Positions 54,498 to 62,000 of a stretch of DNA of 62,000 nt are shown in pieces. Origin of the DNA: Symbiodinium natans (taxonomy: Eukaryota; Sar; Dinophyceae; Suessiales; Symbiodiniaceae); the NCBI GenBank assembly GCA_905221605.1, contig CAJNDS010002782.1, positions 10,001-72,000 on the forward strand. Reading direction: 5' to 3'. A program made the position numbers and the translations under genes. Every line of letters begins with the position of its first letter. Within the stretch, counting starts at the first letter, position 1. The notes beneath the pieces are model-generated. The model did not search any database. It was not told the origin of the DNA and worked only from the letters and a program-made list of their open reading frames with translations.

Positions 54498-55604
54498 GAT
54501 GGCTGAAGTGCCAAGCAGCCGACCGGAACTCAAGAAAGAATTCCAGACAGAAAAGCTCCTGTGTGGAAGTTCTTCAACAGGTAGTGTGTGAGAAGTCACT
54601 GCAACATTTTGGCTCGAGAAAGAGAAGTGAAGGTGGAAGAAGATTAAAAGTGGAAAGGAAAATGGAGTTGTGTCACCGAGTGCACCACCGCGGGCACGGG
54701 TCCTGGATTACATGAAAGAAGTGAAGAAATGCTGAAGCCGGAAGGACCGAAGACGGAGTTTCGCGATACACCGGAGTTGGATTGCACTTTGATGTGAGGA
54801 ATGAAAGTGACCGGCCACGTGAAGAGAAGTGTCCGAAGCAGACTCATGCCGCAAGCAGCGCAGTTGTTTGAAGCGTATTGTACCACCAATGCTCCAAGGG
54901 CGTAGCGGTTTGAGGGATCTACCCATGGAGCTTGAGAATACAGTGATTCAGGAGAAATGAGTGCAGGAGAGTGGTTTTACCTGACAGAGTTTTAATGGAA
55001 GAGAAGAAAAGAAGTTGCCGGGTGAGCGTGGTCTAGTGTAAGGAGGAGGTGTGTGAGTGTGACAGCGTAGCGTTAGAATTCTTTGTAGGAAACAGGAAAT
55101 GGTTGCTCTCTTGTGATACCTGGACCATCTCACCTACTTCGGGGTGGTGGAGTGTCGTGTCACTGGAGGAGGTCAGTACATGCGAAAGCATGAAAAGCCG
55201 ATTTGCGTGCGGGAAGTATGAGAGAAGCTCAAGTCTGCGACTCGGTCGGGCCCACAGCAAACAATCTTTTAAGCAGGGTGTTAAGTTCTGTAGGCAGAAC
55301 CAACCTCTGACCAGTTTCACGCTAAGAGCCGAATGAACAGCGCTATTTCGGATTCAGTGGATGAAAGAGAATCTGTAGCAGTTTATTGTTTAACATGTCA
55401 CCTGGGCGTACCTGCCTCTTGGCTGGATTGGAGATTGCACCGCGTACGGTAGCAGTGCAGATTTCCATTGGTGGCAGAGACAATGGTGATGGACTGGCTC
55501 TGGCCGAAGCCGAGAGCTGCTTGCCGGTGCAGAGCAGTCGGCTACCTGAACAGCTGTTACGACTGCTACGAGTACATCCAGTGACGGATTGTCGCAGTCT
55601 GTAG
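54498..55604 (+). CDS. Exon-like plus segments, unknown gene
   Basis: Segments with coding-like text: MAEVPSSRPELKKEFQTEK (54498-54576, then GT), LKPEGPKTEFRDTPELDC (54735-54794), MKVTGHVKRSVRSRLMPQAA (54799-54903), VALEFFVGNRKWLLSCDTW (55049-55336, 95 codons), and LLAGLEIAPRTVAVQISIGG (55386-55604). They change frame and end in stops, so they may be exons or a decayed retroposed gene. ACATTTTGGCTCGAG at about 54605 resembles the 3' end of the dinoflagellate spliced leader with mismatches. Confidence 0.33.
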
Positions 55605-55672
55605 GACTTGTTGACAAAGGTGGTCGTGTGAGTGCTGCAAAGGAGAAACTAACGATCCATCCAGAACCATGC

Positions 55673-56117
55673 GCGATTCAGAAACTGGACGCGATTCAGG
55701 AAACCAGGGTTCAGGAAACCAGGATTCAGGAAACTGCGCGATTCAGGAAACCAGGATTCAGGAAACCACGCGATTCAGGAAACTGCGCGATTCAGGAAAC
55801 TGTTTTCCCGCGATTCAGGAAACCGCGGTTCAGGAAACCACAAGATTCAGGAAACTGAAAACACGCGATTTCGGAAACCGCGCGATTCAGGAAACTGACA
55901 GCACGCGATTCAGGAAGCTGCGCGATTCAGGAAACTGCGCGATTCAGGAAACTGCGCGATTCAGGAAACCAGCGGATTCAGGAAACCACGCGATTCAGGA
56001 AACTGCTCGATTCAGGAAACTGCGCGATTCAGGAAACTGCACGATTCAGGAAACTGCGCGATTCAGGAAACCACGCGATTCAGGAAACCATGCGATTCAG
56101 GAAACCGCACGATTCGG
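55673..56117. repeat. 17-bp satellite GATTCAGGAAACTGCGC
   Basis: About 26 units of GATTCAGGAAACYRCGC, some with short insertions (TTTTCCC, AAAACAC). Its core GATTCAGGAAACTG is the reverse complement of CAGTTTCCTGAATC in the 39-bp satellite at 57600-58390. Confidence 0.92.
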
Positions 56118-56119
56118 GC

Positions 56120-57520
56120 CTGTTGAAATGTGGGGGGCTGCTTTGTGACACTAACCATTCAAGCGCATTGGGCTCCAGCAGCCCTTCAAGCAACAGCATT
56201 GGGCTCCAGCCTGTTGAAACTGGGTGTCGGGGGGGGGGATGATAGCGTCCAGAACAAGGCTGCTTTGTGACACTGACCATTCAAGCAACAGCATTGGGCT
56301 CCAGCAGCCATTCAAGCAACAGCATTGGGCTCCAGCCTGTTGAAACTGGGTCTCGGGGGGGGGGGGGATGATAGCGTCCAGCACAAGGCTGCTTTGTGAC
56401 ACTAACCATTCAAGCAACAGCATTGGGCTCCAGCAGCCATTCAAGCAACAGCATTGGGCTCCAGCCTGTTGAAACTGGGTCTCGGGGGGGGGGGGATGAT
56501 AGCGTCCAGGACAAGGCTGCTTTGTGACACTAACCATTCAAGCAACAGCATTGGGCTCCAGCAGCCATTCAAGCAACAGCATTGGGCTCGAGCGTGTTGA
56601 AACTGGGTCTCGGGGGGGGGGGATGATAGCGTCCAGGATAAGGCTGCTTTGTGACACTAACCATTCAAGCAACAGCATTGGGCTCCAGCAGCCCTTCAAG
56701 CAACAGCATTGGGCTCCAGCCTGTTGAAACTGGGTCTCGGGGGGGGGGATGATAGCGTCCTGGACAAGGCTGCTTTGTGACACTAACTAACCATTCAAGC
56801 GCATTGGGCTCCAGCAGCCATTCAAGCACGCCTGGTTGGCTCCAGGCCTGTGAAATGGGTATCGCGGGGGGGGGGGGGGGTGATAGCGTCCAGGACAAGG
56901 ATGCTTGTGACACTCTAACCATTCAAGCACCGATGGGCCCAGCAGCCATTCAAGCAACAGCATTGGGCTCCAGCCTTTGAAAACTGGGTCTCGGCGGGGG
57001 GGGGGATGGATAGCGTCCAGGACAGGCTGCTTTGTGACATAACCATTCAAGAGCATGGGCGCCAGCAGCCTTCAAGCACAGCATTGGGCTCCAGCCTGTT
57101 TGAAACGGGGTTGTCGAGGGGGGGCGGGGATGGGGGGGGGGGGGATGATAGCGTCCAGGACAAGGCTGCTTTGTGACACTAACCATTCAAGCAACAGCAT
57201 TGGGCTCCAGCAGCCCTTCAAGCAACAGTATTGGGCTCCAGCCTGTCGAAACTGGGTGTCGGGGGGGATGATAGCGTCCAGGACAAGGCTGCTTTGTGAC
57301 ACTAACCATTCAAGCAACAGCATTGGGCTCCAGCAGCCATTCAAGCAACAGCATTGGGCTCCAGCCTGTTGAAACTGGGTGTCGGGGAGGGGGGGGGGGG
57401 TGGGGCATGATAGCGTCCAGGACAAGGCTGCTTTGTGACACTAACCATTCAAGCAACAGCATTGGGCCAGCATTGGGCTCCAGCCTGTTGAAACTGGGTC
57501 TCGCGGGGGGGGGGGGGAGA
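56120..57520. repeat. 128-bp satellite with G9-G13 runs, about ten units
   Basis: GATAGCGTCC recurs at about 56241, 56370, 56498, 56625, 56751, 56882, 57009, 57147, 57270 and 57409 (spacing 123-139 bp). Each unit has two copies of CAAGCAACAGCATTGGGCTC, then TGAAACTGGGTCTCG, a run of 7-14 G, ATGATAGCGTCC and GACAAGGCTGCTTTGTGACA. Both strands have open frames here because of the composition; they are not genes. Confidence 0.95.
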
Positions 57521-57599
57521 TCGCGAGCTTTTAGCCATGAATCTGAGCCGAGAGACATGTGTCTACGACCGTTCTGATGAGGACCCCTGAACCAGCTCT

Positions 57600-58390
57600 G
57601 TCCGAATCCACGAATTCGGCTCCTGCCATCCGCAGTTTCCGAATCCGCGTTTTCCAGTTGCCTGAATCAGCTGGTTTCCGAATCCGCGTTTTCCAGTTGC
57701 CTGAATCAGCTGGTTTCCAATCCGCGTTTTCCAGTTGCCTGAATCAGCTGGTTTCCGAATCCGCGTTTTCCAGTTGCCTGAATCAGCTGGTTTCCGAATC
57801 CGCGTTTTCCAGGTTCCTGAATCAGCTGGTTTCCGAATCCGCGGTTTCCAGTTTCCTGAATCAGCTGGTTTCCGAATCCGCGTTTTCCAGTTTCCTGAAT
57901 CAGCTGGTTTCCGAATCCGCGTTGTCCTGTTTCCTGAATCAGCTGGTTTCCGAATCCGCGTTTTCCAGTTTCCTGAATCAGCTGGTTTCCGAATCCGCCC
58001 TTTTCCAGTTTCCTGAATCAGCGGTTTCCAGTTTCCGAATCCGCGTTTTCCAGTTTCCTGAATCAGCTGGTTTCCGAATCCGCGTTGTCCTGTTTCCTGA
58101 ATCAGCTGGTTTCCGAATCCGCGTTTTCCAGTTTCCTGAATCAGCTGGTTTCCGAATCCGCCTTTTCCAGTTTCCTGAATCAGCGGTTTCCAGTTTCCGA
58201 ATCCGCGTTTTCCAGTTTCCTGAATCAGCTGGTTTCCGAATCCGCGTTTTCCAGGTTCCTGAATCAGCTGGTTTCTCGAATCCTGGTTTCCCGAATCCGC
58301 GTTTTCAGTTTCCGAATCCGCGTTTTGTAGTTTCCAGAATCAGGGTTTTCCAGTTTCCCAATCCGCGCGTTTCCAGTTTCCGAATCCGCG
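57600..58390. repeat. 39-bp satellite, about 18 units
   Basis: The unit joins GTTTCCGAATCCGCG and TTTTCCAGTTTCCTGAATC with AGCTG. Because 39 is a multiple of three, frames stay open for long distances (a 278-codon plus frame with SESAFSSFLNQLV repeats), which is a repeat artefact unless shown otherwise. The last units degrade into the coding-like start of gene D. Confidence 0.93.
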
Positions 58391-58395
58391 GCTGA

Positions 58396-60667
58396 CCTTT
58401 AAGACTTCTCCACTGAGAGTTCCAACCGCCAGTGCAGGTCCGCCTGGCATCTCTGGCACCGCAGATGGTATTGCCAGCACTCTCCCGCTGATGCCTCTGA
58501 ATTCCTGGTTCGATATAGGCCCTCGACCCCATGCGCCGGAAGGGAAGCATGAAACATCGCATAGGCCTCCCCGTTTTGAAGAGGTCCACGGCACTAGGTA
58601 TCTCATGGTGGCAAGCCAGATGGGACACATGCTCCCGTCGATACAAATTTGTGTGTTTCGCTGAGGCCTAGCATCGTATCCATGGACAGCTCTCTCATGG
58701 AAGGTTGGGCACGTTGCAGCGCACTTGCCACTAAATGACGGTTGAACAGCGAAGTTTGCAGGTGAGACTTCTGGGTTGGGTTTGGGAATTAAGCTCTCTT
58801 TCGGTCAGGTTCTGACGACGTGGACGCAGAGCTACCTAGAGCAGAATCTCCCGCTGGTCCTGTTGAGATCCTCCCTCAAGGTGTCCGCCTTAAAGCGCAA
58901 GTCGCAAAACCAGCCTTACGAACCTTCAAACGCCTTGAGCCGTCGACGCCTTGCACACGTCGTGGGCAAAAACATCGTAAGGAAGTCGATTTGGAGAGCC
59001 CGTGCTGAGTGCCCTACCCTCAGTGACACGGAGCTTTGGAGATGATGTGGGCCTTCTTATGGGGCTTGATGATGGAGCTTAGGGTCGCTGCATGCGCTGC
59101 ACGTTTCATGCGCCTTTAGTTTGTGTTGGCATTTAGTGGTTGTTGCGGTGATAGGCTATTTGGCTGAATCAGGGATCCTGCTGTGACGCAGGAATGGAAC
59201 GAACATTTCTTCAAGTCGCTGGGTGTGAGTAGCAATTCTCTTTTTCGAACTTGCTCGATGTTGACTCGAGTCTTGCCTGTCCTGCCAAAGCCGTGGGCTC
59301 TTTCTTGTGCTGGATCCACGGGGGATCTGCCAGCTGCGACAACATGGGAGAATCTCGGCAGCATTGGGGGCTGAGTCCGAGAATGACATGGAACAATGAA
59401 CAGCGTCCCATGCCACCATGATCCACCGTGCCACGGCAACCTCAGAAGGCCGACAGCTGTTGAGGCTAGCCACTCCGTCGAGCTGAATGCAGATGTTCCA
59501 TGCCCGTCCCAACCAGGCACCAACTGCCTCATGGCTGAACGCCCAAGGTTGCGGGGGCTTTCGTTGGTTTCGAGGCATGTGCTCGGCGCACCTGCGACTG
59601 ATAGAGCCAGCGTTCATGGCGATGTTCTCATGTGTCTGTCCTTGTCACTAGTTCAGTGTGACATATCAAATCATATCAAGCTGCATCGATTGTCCCAGGC
59701 ATCGCGACTGAACCGCTCGATGTCCTGCCAACACCAGTGACCGCAGAAGAGGCTTACGAAGAGACCAAAGCTTTGATGAGGCAGGCAAGAGCGCGATTTC
59801 CTGGTGAAAGCACACTCGAAAGACATGTTTTCATACAGCAACGTCACGCAGCCATGAACGGACATGATGTTGCACTGTAAGCCTGCATGGTCTTCCAAGC
59901 TAGGCGTATGCCTGCCATTACAATTTCGGTCGGTAAATAGGTAGAACTCTGTGACATTTTACTTTGCACGTGTGGTTCGTGTTTGTTAGTCAGAGGTTGC
60001 CCTGGCGGGACATCCGATCAGGTACCCTTTGGACCCACTTACCGAGGGCATGTTGAAGCACTTCGAATGCAAAGACATCGACGACAAGACATTCGTTCTG
60101 AAGGCGATCAGACATGTGCAGAAACTGGCCTGTTGCGGAGGTGTGTGATCTTACGTCACATGTGACACATGTGTCAATGAAGAGCATGAGCCCCACGCTC
60201 CCTAAACCCCAGCATGTTCAGGGGCCAAGTAGCTGTTTGCCCGGCTTCACATGCTTCACCACTATTGTTCTGGGGTTGTTGCTCGTTCTTGCAAGGAGGA
60301 ACGGTTTTGGGGTCCTCTCTTCCGGATGGTTCGGGTCCCTTTGCTTTCTTCATGTCTCCTCGATTTGCTCCATCACCTTCCCGCAGCTCCCTTAAGTTGT
60401 CCGAACGGGTGAGCCGCTGGGTCAGATTCTCGAGATGTAGGTGGTCACAGGCGCACAAAGTCCTGGAAACGAACTGCTGCGCACACTGTTTTCGGGTGAG
60501 TAGGGCAGCACTTGGCAATGCTGAAAACCTCGTCAACACCGATGTTTCGTGGATTCTGAGCACCCGAAAGTGCCAAATATGAGCTTTGTGACATACAAGA
60601 ACGCACTACTTCCTCTTCAGCAAATGGCAATCCTCTGCCAGTGGCAGCTGGTACCTCCAAACAATAA
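58396..60667 (+). CDS. Gene D: unknown multi-exon gene, 3' end resolved
   Basis: The last four exons join in phase: 59699-59868 (IATEPLDVLPTPVTAEEAYE...), 59996-60140 (VALAGHPIRYPLDPLTEGM... LACCG), 60451-60495 (AQSPGNELLRTLFS) and 60621-60667 (ANGNPLPVAAGTSKQ, TAA at 60665-60667). All three introns (59869-59995, 60141-60450, 60496-60620) are GT-AG, one with GTGAGT. The first is flanked by GTTGCMCTG on both sides. Earlier likely exons are 58396-about 58620 (RVPTASAGPPGISGTADG..., FEEVHGTRYLM) and 58810-about 58998 (DDVDAELPRAESPAGPVEIL...), but a middle exon between 59000 and 59690 is missing, so the 5' structure is open. No domain recognised. The gene starts at or within the satellite island. 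Confidence 0.6.
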
Positions 60668-60726
60668 TACAGTACCAAGGAGCAAATGACAGTGTTCTGC
60701 TCAGTACGCTGCCCATCATCATTGTA

Positions 60727-60996
60727 TTGCTTTCTCTTGTCTTCTTTTTGTTGTTTCCTTCCTTCTTCGGGTCCTTCTGTTGTTGGCTCCTTCTTCCTGA
60801 CTTGAATGATTTTGATTTTTCAGTTTATGTCGATCTGTTTGTCTTTGTTTTGTCATTCATGTATTTCTTCCTGTCCTTCTTTCTGCTCATTGTTCCTTTA
60901 TGTCGTTGTTCCAAATTCTCCGAAAATCCAGAAAACGACCAGGTTTTTATACGTGCCTGCTTCCATCTAGCTTTCCTTCTGGCTCACGGACCTTGA
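60727..60996 (+). other. Pyrimidine-rich segment
   Basis: A run rich in TTC, CTT and TTT words (60727-60910) gives a plus frame of Phe/Leu/Ser that would look like a membrane protein, but the composition alone explains it. It lies just downstream of the gene D stop and may be 3' flank. Confidence 0.4.
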
Positions 60997-61291
60997 AATA
61001 TCTTGGGTGCCTGCGGTCGGTCGTGGCAAAGTCGGGTCCAGTTTTTCTTAGGAACCCAAAGCCAAGCCGAACCAACCAGGACCCAAGACAAAACAAGTTT
61101 CCGCTTCACAATCCAACCCACACCTGAGAAAACAGAAGCCCCTCCATCGCACAGTCGCGGATCACTACTTTGAGTGCGCCAGTCAGAAGATGGTAGAAAG
61201 CAGCAGACATCATACCCAACACCGGAAACACGACATTTGTATGTGTTGTTGATCTTGATTATTCATTATTCAGTATTCTTGGTTTACGAAC

Positions 61292-61990
61292 ATGATCCCT
61301 GTAAGCAAGCTCGCAACTGAGCACGCATCGAGCAGACACATTCGCGGTTTTTCCACATGTCCTTTCGATGAAGAGCATACGACATCCCACCGTACTGGCA
61401 TTTGCAGGGTTTCTTTCCACAAGCTATCCGAGGAACCTAGTGGCAGTGCCGCTCTTCGGTGGCTCTGGATTTTTTGTGAGGTTCCGCCTGGGGACGATGT
61501 CCTTCGTATTTGTCCAGAAAGTTCAGCAAGTTCTGTGCTGGGCAGAATCTTTTGGGTTGTTTCGTACCGGCACGTGGAAGCAGGAAAAGTTGTGTTGGAC
61601 TGCGCTTGCATGGTTTTTATACTTGTGGATCCCGGCGCTTGTTCTCATTCTTTTTCTTCTCGATGCGCAGAAACAGCTTCTGGTGGAAACTCAAAATTAC
61701 TCAAAACACAGTTAAACGGTGCTTTCTTACAACAGTACCAACCGATTGTCCAACCCAGACAGTCGCTAGATTTGAGTTTATCAAAGTGTCGGATGCTTTG
61801 CTTTTCTGCCAGATGGGGTCCTTCACGGCCGTTTTTTACGGCAATAATCGTCTGGCCCACCTGCTTCCCCAAGTGTGGAAACTTCCACAACCGCAGTCGC
61901 ATTCTGTTTTTTGGGCCTTCGCTGGTGGATTTTCTTTTTGTTTGCTCGCATCCGGGCCCTGCTGCGGCCCTGCTTGGTTTTCAACCTTAG
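61292..61990 (+). CDS. 232-codon reading frame, unknown product
   Basis: ATG at 61292 opens a frame without stop to TAG at 61988-61990 (MIPVSKLATEHASSRHIRG... PAAALLGFQP). By length it is unlikely to be chance. A competing frame, 61368-61715, has a hydrophobic helix (ALAWFLYLWIPALVLILFLL) followed by charged residues and may be the true exon. I cannot choose from sequence alone. No domain recognised. Confidence 0.4.
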   Translation: MIPVSKLATEHASSRHIRGFSTCPFDEEHTTSHRTGICRVSFHKLSEEPSGSAALRWLWIFCEVPPGDDVLRICPESSASSVLGRIFWVVSYRHVEAGKVVLDCACMVFILVDPGACSHSFSSRCAETASGGNSKLLKTQLNGAFLQQYQPIVQPRQSLDLSLSKCRMLCFSARWGPSRPFFTAIIVWPTCFPKCGNFHNRSRILFFGPSLVDFLFVCSHPGPAAALLGFQP

Positions 61991-62000
61991 TTCCTCACGC

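Noticed and set aside
54595-54620. Spliced-leader relic at ACATTTTGGCTCGAG
   Set aside because: It has mismatches to the known 22-nt leader and is not placed at the start of a supported exon. It could be chance.
56080-57425. Several Pro/Trp-rich minus reading frames
   Set aside because: All are translations of the 128-bp satellite with C runs on the minus strand; no independent support.
57559-58395. 278-codon plus reading frame as a gene
   Set aside because: It is the translation of a 39-bp satellite, whose period keeps all frames open. Neighbouring frames are long as well.
60727-60996. Small membrane protein
   Set aside because: The hydrophobic text follows from the T/C-rich composition. 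It lies after the gene D stop and has no splice or domain support.

Overview
The window looks like nuclear DNA of a dinoflagellate, most likely of the Symbiodiniaceae/Polarella (Suessiales) type. Four things point there: multi-exon genes with very short exons, introns that mostly use GC-AG or GA-AG instead of GT-AG, dense interstitial arrays of the plant-type telomere heptamer TTTAGGG, and protein families familiar from these genomes (an RCC1-like repeat protein with a ubiquitin-like head, a Cys-rich CCCC/PGCGC modular family, a sulfotransferase-like protein). I see no rRNA, tRNA, CRISPR or bacterial operon.

Layout. 0.16-18.8 kb is minus-strand coding: a broken RCC1-like gene (0.16-1.27), a long modular gene A (2.77-9.29), an unknown gene (9.74-10.46), exon fragments (11.3-12.9) and a sulfotransferase-like gene B (16.89-18.77). 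19-25 kb holds telomere-like arrays, a 190-bp satellite and MITEs. 25-32 kb is plus-strand: a triplicated zinc-finger-like segment and a reading frame broken by one TGA. 34.2-41.4 kb is minus-strand: an alpha-helical gene C whose nine exons can be joined in phase, then unresolved fragments. 41.46-47.37 kb is a nearly identical tandem array of a 2.12-kb unit. 47.4-62 kb is plus-strand: a copia-like remnant, an ARM-TIR gene (48.87-51.13), a compound satellite island (55.67-58.39), gene D (58.4-60.67) and a last long reading frame. Strand therefore switches divergently near 19-25 and 41-47 kb and convergently near 32-34 kb.

Main result. By joining exons only where reading phase and protein continuity agree, I reconstructed 22 introns: about 8 GA-AG, 8 GC-AG and 6 GT-AG. 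Twelve of them contain (TTTAGGG)n or (CCCTAAA)n arrays, two consist of one inverted-repeat introner-like element, and several have matching 5-13 bp direct repeats at both ends. The telomere-like arrays are thus largely intron filling, which suggests intron gain by insertion or break repair. In the sense orientation the heptamer itself supplies GT and TTTAG.

The second result is an armadillo-repeat protein that reaches a SARM1-like TIR domain only after a 99-nt GC-AG intron is removed. All functional assignments come from reading the sequence without database searches.
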